DNA of 64,000 nucleotides from VXYL01 sp965116935 (GTDB taxonomy: Bacteria; Pseudomonadota; Gammaproteobacteria; Pseudomonadales; Azotimanducaceae): positions 1,240,001 to 1,304,000 of the forward strand of contig OZ220737.1 in NCBI GenBank assembly GCA_965116935.1, read 5' to 3'. The notes below the pieces were generated by a model that made no database searches, was not told the DNA's origin, and saw only the letters and a list, made by a program, of their open reading frames with translations. The stretch's first letter is position 1; each line of letters starts with the position of its first letter. Made by a program: the position numbers and the translations under genes. Shown here one piece after another: positions 8,681 through 17,432 of the stretch.

Positions 8681-9684
8681 TCAGTGTCGCGCGGCCAGTT
8701 CGTCGAGCAACGCGTCAAGAGCAAAATGCACGGTCGCACGGGCCTTCTCCGCCAAGCCGGATAACGCATACAGCGCGGCCATGTCTCGGTCTGTCATGAC
8801 GATGTCGGCGTAAGGAACGGCGTTTGCTAGGTGGCCGGCATCTTGGACATCATTGCGGGTTACTTTCCTGCCGCGGCGAATCAACCCCATCGTGAGGATC
8901 ACGAGGGCATCGAGGGTCGGCATCACATTGGCGATGTTGTTCCCTCCCAAATCCATATCGTCTTGCAGGACGGCGCGCCATGAGGTCCCTCGAGCGAGGC
9001 AGGAGGCCGCGAGCGGCTCGCCGTACTTCATGCCAGTAAACGCGAGCACCGATGCAAACCTCCGCAGGAGACGATCTCGGATGTGGGCGGGGGTCGCCTC
9101 GTAGACGGCGATAGCGCTGTTGTACTGGGGCACCAGCGAGCGGTCGATCCTGACTGATGCACGTCGGGTCCTCTCGGTTTCGGTCAGCAACGATTCGGCG
9201 ATGTTGCCCGGCAGAGCATCTTGCAGTGCTTTGAACGTGGTTGCACGGTCGGGATGCTCGCGGAGAAAGGCGTCCGTGACATCTTGCTCGTCTCGGTAGA
9301 CCCGAAGATTCGGGGTAGGCAGATCAAATGCGCCAAAGACATCCGTTACGTAGGGAACGTCTGCCAATGGTCGAGCGGACATCCGATCCTCTCCGACGTA
9401 TCGATCGAGTGCTGCCTCGATTTCGCGACGCCAGATTGCGTCAGGATCAGCTACGAAGGACAACCCCAGCGCTTTGCGGGGACGATTGCGATTCGTTGCG
9501 GGTTGCTCGCACCGCCTAGCAGTTCCTCAAGTGCTGTCCGAGATAGGGGGAAGCGAACGCCTGCATCGGCATGCGCTCGCAATGCTTCGAACCGATCGCG
9601 GTTGTCCGACTTTGCGAGCGATATCCAATCCTTGGTGTCGAGGACGACCACTAGGGAGTCATCATGCACGATCGTCTTTGGCAT
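8681..9684 (-). pseudogene. PIN-like domain protein, split by a one-base frameshift
   Basis: Two overlapping minus-strand frames appear to be one gene. The first (9684 to 9451) carries VVVLDTKDWISLAKSDN and PLSRTALEELLGG, a PIN-type N-terminus with its first metal Asp. It runs out of frame after NPQR. The second frame takes over with RPRKALGLSFVADP and continues to 8681, including DAGHLANAVPYADIVMTDRD, which supplies the later acidic residues of a PIN-like nuclease. Joined, the product would be about 330 residues. The start is ATG 9684. Whether the shift near 9480 is decay or a sequencing error cannot be told. The predicted role is a toxin- or defence-type RNase. Confidence 0.55.
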
Positions 9685-10016
9685 GCACCACGGTTCGCCC
9701 TTGAACTTGGACGGTATAGCATCAACGGCAACCGCGACTTGCTGATTGAGGTGCCAAGCGGCGTCGACGACTCCTCAGAAGAGGCATTGTCAAGGAGTGC
9801 GACGACTCGTCGTGCGCCCTCAAGCAGACGTGCCGTCTTGTTGTTGGAGAGCTTGGCCAGTTCGGTACGTAGCAGGACTCGGGCGCAATCCTGGGCGATT
9901 TCGAGATCCGTTGCACCATCTGGGGCGGGTTTCAGCAAGATACGGCAGCACTGTTCGGCGAGGATTTGCGCGTACCGGTTTGCTGGCTGCGGCGGAATTT
10001 TGCGGTGCTCTTGCAT
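9651..10016 (-). CDS. Hypothetical protein upstream of the PIN-like gene
   Basis: A 121-residue frame overlapping the PIN-like start by 34 bases. Residues 10-75 look like a genuine helical protein (ILAEQCCRILLKP, DLEIAQDCARVLL, LLEGARRVVALLD). The last 30 residues are Arg/Ser-rich and unnatural, suggesting another small frameshift or that the true stop is elsewhere. The position directly before a PIN-like gene would fit an antitoxin or partner protein, but no DNA-binding motif is visible. Uncertain. Confidence 0.35.
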   Translation of the reverse strand: MQEHRKIPPQPANRYAQILAEQCCRILLKPAPDGATDLEIAQDCARVLLRTELAKLSNNKTARLLEGARRVVALLDNASSEESSTPLGTSISKSRLPLMLYRPSSRANRGACQRRSCMMTP

Positions 10017-10329
10017 GTTGGCCGGGGAACCTGATGGAGGCCACGCGTCGAGTAACTCAAGGATGGCGAGCTCCGCTCGCGCGCGACATGAAAGACAGTA
10101 GGCGATGGGTCCGGCGTCAGATCCTGCGTGCCTCCAGTGACGCGAGGGCGCGCTGCTTCCTTGCGCGACAGTTGCAATTGCTTGGCGTCATCTCCAGCGA
10201 GGATTGACGCGTGTACTCGCAGCGAAAGATCCTACCAGCCGGGGACGCCCTGTGCCGTTCTCAGGTACGGCCTTGATGAGCGGCAGCGTTCTGAACACCA
10301 CGCCCACAAAGGGCCTAGCCGGGCGTGCC
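10017..10329. other. Spacer with no recognised gene
   Basis: About 310 bases between the small hypothetical gene and the nuoD relic. Short frames overlap on both strands. None has a recognisable family or good start, and I see no repeat of the classes found elsewhere. Confidence 0.3.
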
Positions 10330-10438
10330 ATCGACCATGCTGTACGGGCGCCTCCTACGCAAGTCCCAGTCGTGGCCGGTGGCGCGCAGCGACGGCCGGA
10401 GGTCCCCCAGTCGAGCCCTCCTCTGGGTGTAGGCGCGC
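10330..10438 (-). pseudogene. Degraded fragment of nuoD
   Basis: About 107 bases that match the internal nuoD segment at about 14813-14920 on the same strand. The translated cores are nearly identical (PSLRATGHDWDLR-RRPYSM here, PSLRATGHDWDLRKKRPYSM in nuoD), with substitutions such as KK to RR and a disrupted upstream part (RRARLGDLR for EEGLDWGIT). Nucleotide identity by eye is roughly 85 percent. No neighbouring nuoD sequence flanks it on either side. Confidence 0.8.
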
Positions 10439-10553
10439 TGAGAAACCGCCAGGTATTGTACGATGCGTACGAGATCCCGAGAGGTGAGGTGCATGGGACC
10501 CGCCGCTTGCCAGCGGCCGAGGCGGTAGCGGACTGACATACGAGGGGTGAACG

Positions 10554-11616
10554 ATGGCAGAGGATCCAAACGTCGGGAAAGGGCGTGTACAGATGATCGC
10601 GAACAGCGGTCTGTCCATCTACGATGGAATTCCACCCGGCAAGGCCGAGCTTTGGATCCCGCTCCCGGAACTGGAGGACCTGCTTAACTCTCGGCTAGTC
10701 GGCATTCCGCTCTCAGGTCTGCCGCTTCGTACTCGGTCGAAGGTAGTGAAGGAAGCATGTATGCCAAGCCTTGGGATATCCCGTACCGGCGACTTTCCGC
10801 AAGACACAGCCTCGATTCCCGGGCCAACACCTTGACGTCTACGTCCAGAAGTCTGCAAACCTCCAGATTTGGAACGAGGAACTCGAAGCAAACCGCCGTT
10901 ACGCCATCGTTCGTGTCGCGGAAGACGATACGATCGCTGTAGTGAAAGTGGTCACGGGGGCGGATTTGGCTGAGCTCGATGCCACGGGTACACTCACCCA
11001 GAAATACCAAGCCCGTGTGATTCGATCGGCCGCGCATGCCGAGCTTGTCACCGACGACACAGACCGTCTTTCGCCTTTGGTCACCAAGAGTCCAATAGCC
11101 GTAGACCTCTCCTCAAGGCAACCAACGGCCAGCCCCCATACTGCGGATCTTTTGCCAATAAGCTTTATCTTTGCCCGACTGCGGACGTTGATCGGTAGGC
11201 AGTTCGACGATCCCGGTCGCAGCCAAGACCGGAATCGTGGCGCAATACTCCACAGCCTTGTTTGTGGCTGCCTCGGCTATGGGCACTATCACGACGACGG
11301 ACGATTTCCCGATGTTCGTCACCAACTCCTTGAGGTGAAGCTCCAGACCTCGCCCACAATTGACCTCGGTCTAGTCGACCCACACAGCGACGATCCGCTC
11401 GGTCTAGCGTTGGATGACGGCACGGTCGTCCGCCATCGCGACGTCAGATACGCCGTGTTCATCGGGACCACCGATGGCACGGAGGTTACATTGACGCACC
11501 TTGTCGTGACCACCGGCGAGATGTTCTTCGTTCGGTTTGCACTGTTCCAAGGTAACGTCATCAACCGGAAGCTGCAGATTCCTCTCCCACCAGGATTCTA
11601 CGGAACGAACCGGTAG
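10554..11616 (+). pseudogene. Type II restriction endonuclease, frameshifted
   Basis: From ATG 10554 (GAGGGG ribosome site) the frame encodes IYDGIPPGKAELWIPLPELE. After the codons for VVKEA it shifts by one base near 10757 and continues as ALGYPVPATFRKTQPRFPGQ through to the stop at 11616, about 354 residues in all. A PD-(D/E)xK-like nuclease core is visible in the second half: FPDVRHQLLEVKLQTSP, with Asp and Glu-x-Lys spaced as in type II enzymes. It ends two bases before the end of the convergent methyltransferase gene, a tail-to-tail restriction-modification pair. If the shift is real, the endonuclease is inactive and the methyltransferase is an orphan. Confidence 0.65.
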
Positions 11617-11617
11617 A

Positions 11618-13348
11618 TCATCTGCGAACGCCGAACGCCGTCCAGACCATTGAGTCCAACTCACCTTGTGTCGCGCTCGGAGTATCAAACGCTCCAGCGC
11701 ACGCCTTCTTTGCCATCTCAATAATTGCCTTGCCAACGCCCGAACTCGGGTCCGGCAAGGGAAACTTTTCGACATACTGGGTTTGATACCGCCGCCGCCC
11801 TGCATACAACTTATTGTTGAAACGGTAGTCGTAGAACTGCGCGGCGAAGGTGGAGTTGCCGACCGCGGCCGCCAGCCACAACAGGTCCTCGCCCTCAACA
11901 CCGTTGCCATCGCCGTGGGGCATTTTGCTTGTGAGCCAATAGCAATCTCCATTCACCACAGAGCCGTCAAAGTCTACCCAAAATGTCGGCTCTTCGGCAA
12001 TGTCACGAAACACCAACTTTGGCTTGGACCATGCGCTTGGATCCTGAGGCACCCATAGCTCATACCACGCTCTCCCAGCATCGAGCACATATTGTCGCCG
12101 CTCGAGCTTCCTTCGGTGACGCTCTAGGTAGGCACGACTTTTGGGATAGCGGTCGAGGTCTACCGCCTGCCGTTGGCCATCCACGCTCTCGTGCGGGTAT
12201 AGGATTCGGCGTCCGACACCCATGCGCCTCGGTCTGAAGCGCTGACCGACATGGTGCGTCGTCAATGGGCGAAGCAATTCCGGCGGACCCGTACTCACGG
12301 TGTCCCAGTCATCTCGTATAAAAACACTGTCCGCGCAAGTTTTGACACCGACCCGTACTCGTCCGACATCCCCAAAGGTTCCCCATTGATTCTCGTCGAC
12401 TGTCGCCAACCACCTCTCGATGGCATCCGTACTGATCCGCCAGACCCCGTCGCTCATTCCTCCAGTATTCAGGCGACCGTGGCGCACCTCGAACCGCCGT
12501 CCATCTGGCAGCCCCATCACACCGTCATGGCGCAGCGCCGCTATGGGGTTCGCAACCTGGATGGCCGCCTTCTTGGTCGTCTGGTACACGGTCGTAAACC
12601 TCGTACGAGCGGTACCGCTAGAACCTCGAGCCACGAGTACCGCCGGTAGAACCGCGGCATCGAAGATCTTCGTGTCACCCAAGTCCCATACGTGAAGGAC
12701 CTCCAGCCGCTCCTCAAGCGCTTTCCGCACGGCCGCACCCGATCTAGTAGTCATGAAGCGATTAGATACGATCAGCCCCATAACACCCACCGGCGAAAGA
12801 GCACGAGAAAGGCCCAGGATGAACGCATGATAGAGGTCCACTCGGCCGGACAATCCGAACTGTCGTGCCAAAAGCTGCGCTTGTACTGTGCCCATGATCT
12901 GGGTACGAACATACGGAGGGTTCGCGATGACAAGGTCGTAATCTCCCGCATCATCCTCTAACTGCAAAGTACCCTGCTCTTCGCCTATCCGATCCTGAAC
13001 AGAGTCGAGAAAACTACCTCGGCTTATGTTGAGGCGGACGTCGGGAAAGCGTTCCCCCAATCGCGCCGTCGCTACATCGGCAGCTATTACATCAGTCTCG
13101 AACCCACTCACATCAGCCACGCACTTGCCGCTGCTCTGGAGTTCACCGACAAGGCTGGTGAGCAACTCGCCTTCACCTATGGCCGGATCGAATACGCGCA
13201 AAGCTCCGCGGTCCGACATGGACGCCGCGGCGGCCACGATCTGACGAGCGACGAAGTCCGCAAGTAGCTTAGGCGTATAGGTGACGCCATGGACCTTATC
13301 ATCGCCCACTCCACCGTACCGACCCTTGAGTTTTCTTTCGTTGATCAC
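11618..13348 (-). CDS. Type II N6-adenine DNA methyltransferase (gamma class)
   Basis: Modifies adenine in the recognition site shared with the convergent endonuclease. AdoMet motif I is VFDPAIGEGELL (residues 52-63), the catalytic motif IV is ANPPYVRTQ (NPPY 143-146), followed by LSPVGVMGLIVSNRFM. The C-terminal half is a TaqI-like target-recognition region ending in YDYRFNNKLYAGRRRYQTQY. Length 576 fits gamma-type enzymes. The given start, GTG 13348, has no strong ribosome site. The frame stays open and protein-like upstream to about 13430 (FNQGRYKEGHGGLPFD) without an ATG, so the real start may be further up, inside the previous gene, or lost to a frameshift. Base composition is AT-richer than the nuo genes. 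Confidence 0.88.
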   Translation of the reverse strand: MINERKLKGRYGGVGDDKVHGVTYTPKLLADFVARQIVAAAASMSDRGALRVFDPAIGEGELLTSLVGELQSSGKCVADVSGFETDVIAADVATARLGERFPDVRLNISRGSFLDSVQDRIGEEQGTLQLEDDAGDYDLVIANPPYVRTQIMGTVQAQLLARQFGLSGRVDLYHAFILGLSRALSPVGVMGLIVSNRFMTTRSGAAVRKALEERLEVLHVWDLGDTKIFDAAVLPAVLVARGSSGTARTRFTTVYQTTKKAAIQVANPIAALRHDGVMGLPDGRRFEVRHGRLNTGGMSDGVWRISTDAIERWLATVDENQWGTFGDVGRVRVGVKTCADSVFIRDDWDTVSTGPPELLRPLTTHHVGQRFRPRRMGVGRRILYPHESVDGQRQAVDLDRYPKSRAYLERHRRKLERRQYVLDAGRAWYELWVPQDPSAWSKPKLVFRDIAEEPTFWVDFDGSVVNGDCYWLTSKMPHGDGNGVEGEDLLWLAAAVGNSTFAAQFYDYRFNNKLYAGRRRYQTQYVEKFPLPDPSSGVGKAIIEMAKKACAGAFDTPSATQGELDSMVWTAFGVRR

Positions 13349-13415
13349 GTCGAACGGTAACCCGCCATGCCCTTCTTTGTAGCGCCCTTGATTAAACCAC
13401 TTGAGCGAATCAGAT

Positions 13416-14300
13416 TCAATCCCTAGCCCTCGAATGGAAGTACTCGGAGACCGTCGTGCTCAAGGTCACGGCCAGTTCCTGCAATCCTTGCTCGTTGTTC
13501 AAGTACTTTATGTATCTAATGTGCCTCAGATCAAACGGCACGTCGTCATCTTGCTGAGTGATGATCACCACGTCCCGGTTTCGAGCATGCGCAAGCCCCA
13601 CCTCGTATAGCACATTTGGGTTCTTGCCCGTAAGGTCGCAGACAACCAGCCGAGACTGCTCTATCATGGCAAAAATGTCATTCGCGATTTTGCTGGGACC
13701 GAAGATCTCGTCAACACGCTGTGTTTGCCGCGGTCGACAGGATTGACGGATGGCGTCGTAAACTGCTTCAAAGGTCTGCGCGAACGGCATCATCACAGCC
13801 ACATGCTCCAATTGTGGCAATGGCCAAGGTTCAATGTCGAATACCGATGGGCGGCCGTTCGGTGGCTGCTGGTGGTTCAGCAAATTGAGTATGCGTTCAA
13901 ACACGTCACCGCGCTTCACCGCCCAATGGGTCCTTGTGTTCTCACCAGGAACGTGGGCTTCGAAGAGGCCACTCAAGAGGATTTCCTCGGACGTAAACAG
14001 GCGATTTGCGAGATGGCGGAAGTCAAAGTGAACCGAGCCTGAATGCTTGGTCACGTTCGAAATCGAAGTCACACATGCGGGTGTCTGCGTTTTGGCCCGT
14101 TGACCGACCTCCGCAACCAGCAACGTCGGCAACTTGCTGATCAGAGCTAAATCGTCGCTAAACCGATCCCTGACGCTGTCTCCTGTGTACTCGAACAGCC
14201 TGTCCGCTGGGAAGGAAGCGTGGCCACTCGCTTTATCGAAGATCGGGGCTGCCCACGCACCGTGAACCACTAGGTTAAAGAACTCACGCGACAAATCCAC
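13416..14300 (-). CDS. Putative defence effector with C-terminal TIR/deoxyribosyltransferase-like domain
   Basis: 294 residues in two parts. Residues 165-275 form a Rossmann-like domain with HVAVMMPFAQTFEAVYDAIR, SRLVVCDLTGKNPNVLYEVG (Asp222, Glu233) and VVIITQQDDDVPFDLRHIRY. This is the pattern of nucleoside 2-deoxyribosyltransferase/TIR-like domains found in bacterial immune effectors, where the Glu attacks a glycosidic bond. Residues 1-160 have no family I recognise and could be a sensor. The start is GTG 14300 with GGAGG at 5-bp spacing. The gene begins 49 bases after nuoD and precedes the methyltransferase on the same strand, at the edge of the restriction-modification island. The NAD or nucleotide substrate is inferred. 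Confidence 0.6.
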   Translation of the reverse strand: MDLSREFFNLVVHGAWAAPIFDKASGHASFPADRLFEYTGDSVRDRFSDDLALISKLPTLLVAEVGQRAKTQTPACVTSISNVTKHSGSVHFDFRHLANRLFTSEEILLSGLFEAHVPGENTRTHWAVKRGDVFERILNLLNHQQPPNGRPSVFDIEPWPLPQLEHVAVMMPFAQTFEAVYDAIRQSCRPRQTQRVDEIFGPSKIANDIFAMIEQSRLVVCDLTGKNPNVLYEVGLAHARNRDVVIITQQDDDVPFDLRHIRYIKYLNNEQGLQELAVTLSTTVSEYFHSRARD

Positions 14301-14348
14301 TTCGGCCTCCAGGCTAGCGTGGATTTACTGTCCAGAGTTGAATGCTCT

Positions 14349-16115
14349 TCATCGATCCACGTCTGCCATGACGAAGTCGATGCTGGCGATGATGGCGATC
14401 AGGTCGGCCACCATGAAGCCGCGGCTTATCAGGGGGATTTGCTGCAGCGCGGGGAAGGAGGGGGTGCGGATGCGGGTGCGGTAGGTCATGGTGCCGCCGT
14501 CGGAGATGGAGTAGTAGGAGTTCCAGCCCTTGGTGGCTTCGACGTTGGTGACGGACTCGCAAGGGGGAATCACCGGCCCCCAGGAGACGTTCAGGAAGTG
14601 GTGGATGAGCGTCTCGATGTCCTGCATCGTCCGCTCCTTGCGGGGCGGGGTGGTGAGGCGGTGGTCTGACTTGTACGGGCCCGAGGGCATGCTCTCGGCA
14701 CACTGGCGGATGATCCGCAAGGACTGGCGAATCTCCTCCACGCGCACTACGGCACGGGCGTAGGTGTCGCCGGCTTCGGCGGTGGGGATGTCGAACTCGA
14801 ACTCGTCGTACATGCTGTACGGGCGCTTCTTGCGCAAGTCCCAGTCGTGGCCGGTGGCGCGTAGCGAAGGCCCGGTGATGCCCCAGTCGAGCCCTTCCTC
14901 GGTGGTGTACGCGCCGATGCCTTGGGTGCGCTTCTTCAGGATGCGGTTGTCCATCGCCATCTTCTGGTAATGGTCCAGCCGTTTCGGCATGTAGTCGCAG
15001 AAGTCGAGCACCATGCGATCCCAGCCGTCGGGCAGGTCTTGGGCCGTGCCGCCGATGCGGAACCAACTTGGGTGCATGCGGCCGCCGGTGATGGCCTCGA
15101 TGATGGAGAAGAGCCGCTCGCGGTCGGCAAACATGTAGAACACAGGCGACATTTGCCCCACGTCCTGGGCGAAGGTGCCGTAGAACAGCAGGTGGCTGGC
15201 GATGCGGAAGCACTCGGAGAGCATCACCCGGATCACCTGCGCCCGCGGCGGCACCTCGATGCCGGCCATGCGCTCCACGTTCATCACGTAGGGCAGGTTG
15301 TTCATCACGCCGCCGAGGTAGTCGACGCGGTCGGTGTAGGGGATGTAGGTGTGCCAAGACTGGCGCTCGGACATCTTCTCCTGCGCCCGGTGGTGATAGC
15401 CGATGTCGGGCACGGCCTGGACGATCACCTCGCCGTCGAGCTGCAGGGCGATGCGGAAAACGCCGTGCACGCTCGGATGGTTGGGGCCCAGGTTCAGGAA
15501 CATGAAGTCCGTATGCCGCGCCTTGCGGCTCATGCCCCACTCTTCCGGCACGAAGCGCAAGGCCTCCTGCTGCGCCTCCTGGAACTCCGGGGTCATCTGG
15601 AACGGGTCCATTTCCGTTGCCCGGGCCGGATGGTCCTTGCGCAGCGGGTGGCCTTCCCACAGCGGCGGGGTGAGGATGCGGCGCAGGTTCGGGTGGCCGG
15701 CGAAATGCATCCCGAACATGTCGAACGCCTCGCGCTCGTACCAGTTCGCCACCGGATAGATGGATTCGATGGAGTCGATGTTGGCGTCGTCCTCGGCGAG
15801 GGCGACCTTGACGCGCAAGTCCTCGTCGGCGGAGAGCGACATGAGGTGGTAGAAGACGGTGAAGTCGGAGTCGGGCTGGCCGGTGCGGTTCTGCCGGGCG
15901 CGCTCGTCGATGCCCGAGAGGTCGAACATCAGCTCGAAGCGCTTGGGTGCCTCGTGCTTGAGGTAGCGCATGGTTTCCCGGATGTGCTCGCGGGGCACCC
16001 ACACGGTGGGAACGTCGTCCACCGTCTCCTGATAGATGCAGTCGGCGCCGATTCGCGCCTTCAGATCGGCTATGACAGTCGGCAACGCCTGAGTCGTCTC
16101 GGCCGCTTCCGCCAT
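14349..16115 (-). CDS. nuoCD: NADH-quinone oxidoreductase subunit CD (fused)
   Basis: Peripheral-arm subunit of respiratory complex I. NuoC (30 kDa) occupies about residues 1-175 (FDLSGIDERARQ, YPVANWYEREAFDMFGMHF) and NuoD (49 kDa) about 190-588 (LNLGPNHPSVHGVFRIALQ, DIGYHHRAQEKM, and the normal C-terminus ending MADVDR). The fusion is typical of Gammaproteobacteria. I start at ATG 16115 with GGAG upstream. The frame runs further up to 16331, but that part is translated REP repeat. nuoB lies 184 bases upstream with the repeat pair in between. No nuoE follows: the next gene is the TIR-like protein. Confidence 0.95.
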   Translation of the reverse strand: MAEAAETTQALPTVIADLKARIGADCIYQETVDDVPTVWVPREHIRETMRYLKHEAPKRFELMFDLSGIDERARQNRTGQPDSDFTVFYHLMSLSADEDLRVKVALAEDDANIDSIESIYPVANWYEREAFDMFGMHFAGHPNLRRILTPPLWEGHPLRKDHPARATEMDPFQMTPEFQEAQQEALRFVPEEWGMSRKARHTDFMFLNLGPNHPSVHGVFRIALQLDGEVIVQAVPDIGYHHRAQEKMSERQSWHTYIPYTDRVDYLGGVMNNLPYVMNVERMAGIEVPPRAQVIRVMLSECFRIASHLLFYGTFAQDVGQMSPVFYMFADRERLFSIIEAITGGRMHPSWFRIGGTAQDLPDGWDRMVLDFCDYMPKRLDHYQKMAMDNRILKKRTQGIGAYTTEEGLDWGITGPSLRATGHDWDLRKKRPYSMYDEFEFDIPTAEAGDTYARAVVRVEEIRQSLRIIRQCAESMPSGPYKSDHRLTTPPRKERTMQDIETLIHHFLNVSWGPVIPPCESVTNVEATKGWNSYYSISDGGTMTYRTRIRTPSFPALQQIPLISRGFMVADLIAIIASIDFVMADVDR

Positions 16116-16127
16116 GCTATGGCTCAC

Positions 16128-16262
16128 TCCGCCGGGGGCGAGGGCATCTTGCCCTCGCGTGCGCCGACAGGCGCGGGAATGGCTGGACCGCCGTGTGCTT
16201 GCGTATGGACGCGCCTTGCGGCGCGTGCGAGGGCAAGATGCCCTCGTCCCCAAAGGGCCCTC
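16128..16262. repeat. REP/BIME-like inverted repeat pair inside the nuo operon
   Basis: Two copies of the palindrome GCGAGGGCA-TCT-TGCCCTCGC type sit in inverted orientation (about 16138-16160 and 16238-16255), each next to a CGCC-rich second palindrome. Related copies lie at 37627-37655, 48469-48585 and 50590-50612. The doublet fills most of the nuoB-nuoCD spacer. Confidence 0.75.
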
Positions 16263-16299
16263 GCTTCGAAGCGATCTGAAAGCATGAGTTTGGCGTTCC

Positions 16300-16986
16300 C
16301 TACGTTCCGCGCTTCTTGCCGAGCAGCGCATCCGACAGCGGTGCGTCTCCCACCGTGGACGGCTCTGCCATGTCCGTCACCTGCATTCGCTCGGGCGTGC
16401 GCAGGTCGCGTTGGCTCGGATCGTATTTCGCCACCGAGCCGTCCTCGCCGATGGCCCAGGAAAGCGGTCGCGGGGTGTTCTTCACGGCCTCCTGCAACAG
16501 CGTCAAGCCTTGCATGAACGCCTCGGGACGAGGCGGGCAGCCGGGCACATAGACGTCCACCGGCAGGAACTTGTCCGCCCCCTGCACCACGCTATATACA
16601 TCGAACATGCCGCCGGAGTTGGCGCAGGAACCCATCGAGATCACCCAGCGCGGCTCCAGAAGCTGCTCGTAGAGGTGTTGCAGGACGGGCGCCATCTTGC
16701 GGAACACGGTGCCGGAGACGACGATCAGGTCTGCCTGCCGCGGCGTCGCCCGAATCACCTCGGCGCCGAAGCGCGAGATGTCGTGGCGCGACGTGAAGGA
16801 CGTCGCCATCTCCACATAGCAGCACGAGAGGCCGAAGTTGAAGGGCCAGATGGAATTGGAGCGGCCCCAGGCGACGAGGTCTTCGAGCCGCGCCGTGAGA
16901 AAGCTCTTGCCGGCCTCCTCGTTGTAGGCGTCGTCCACCGCCTGCATGGGGGCGTCCGGTTCGGTCTTGACGAGTCGCCACTGCAT
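16300..16986 (-). CDS. nuoB: NADH-quinone oxidoreductase subunit B
   Basis: Complex I subunit that holds iron-sulfur cluster N2, the last electron carrier before quinone. All four cluster cysteines are present: FGLSCCYVEM (Cys55, Cys56), SMGSCANSGG (Cys121) and VPGCPPRPE (Cys150). Length 228 is slightly longer than many because of a Met/Pro/Asp-containing tail. ATG 16986 starts two bases after the nuoA stop, so the two are co-translated. A longer open frame to 17334 is only out-of-frame nuoA. Confidence 0.96.
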   Translation of the reverse strand: MQWRLVKTEPDAPMQAVDDAYNEEAGKSFLTARLEDLVAWGRSNSIWPFNFGLSCCYVEMATSFTSRHDISRFGAEVIRATPRQADLIVVSGTVFRKMAPVLQHLYEQLLEPRWVISMGSCANSGGMFDVYSVVQGADKFLPVDVYVPGCPPRPEAFMQGLTLLQEAVKNTPRPLSWAIGEDGSVAKYDPSQRDLRTPERMQVTDMAEPSTVGDAPLSDALLGKKRGT

Positions 16987-16988
16987 GG

Positions 16989-17432
16989 CTAGCTGGCCTC
17001 CCGGGCTTCGGTGCGGGCATAACGCCCGGGCCTCGGTGCCCGGCGCTTGAGTCCCCAGTCGAGTGCGCCGGTGCGGTACTCGTAGAACAGCACGGCAAGC
17101 AACAGGACGATGAAGATGGACGCGCCGATGTAGCCGGCAAGGCCCACGTCGTGAAACGCCACCGCCCAAGCGATGATGAAGATGGTCTCGAGGTCGAAGA
17201 TCACGAAGAAGACAGCGATCAGATAGAACTCGATGGAAAGCCGCATGTCCTCGGCATCGCCCACCGGCACGATGCCGGATTCGTAGGGGATGTCCTTGGC
17301 ACCGCGATGCCGCGCCTTGGCGCCGATGAACCACGAGGCCACTAGTGTCGCCACCAGGACAGCAGCCACGACGAGGGCGAACAGGACGAACGGCAGGATG
17401 TCGCCACCGGCGCTCAAACCCCCTTCAGCCAT
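16989..17432 (-). CDS. nuoA: NADH-quinone oxidoreductase subunit A
   Basis: Small inner-membrane subunit of complex I, 147 residues with three transmembrane helices (about residues 12-36, 67-90, 98-120). The conserved loop motif KDIPYESGIVPVGDA and the acidic helix IFDLETIFIIAWAV are intact. I start at ATG 17432 because AGGAGG precedes it by a short gap; the frame's earlier start at 17516 would add a non-homologous leader. First gene of the nuoA-B-CD transcript, which should be driven from the 17433-17856 region. Confidence 0.95.
   Translation of the reverse strand: MAEGGLSAGGDILPFVLFALVVAAVLVATLVASWFIGAKARHRGAKDIPYESGIVPVGDAEDMRLSIEFYLIAVFFVIFDLETIFIIAWAVAFHDVGLAGYIGASIFIVLLLAVLFYEYRTGALDWGLKRRAPRPGRYARTEAREAS

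Noticed and set aside
16116..16331. 72-residue N-terminal extension of NuoCD
   Set aside because: Those codons are translated REP-like repeat; the family N-terminus and a ribosome site support ATG 16115.
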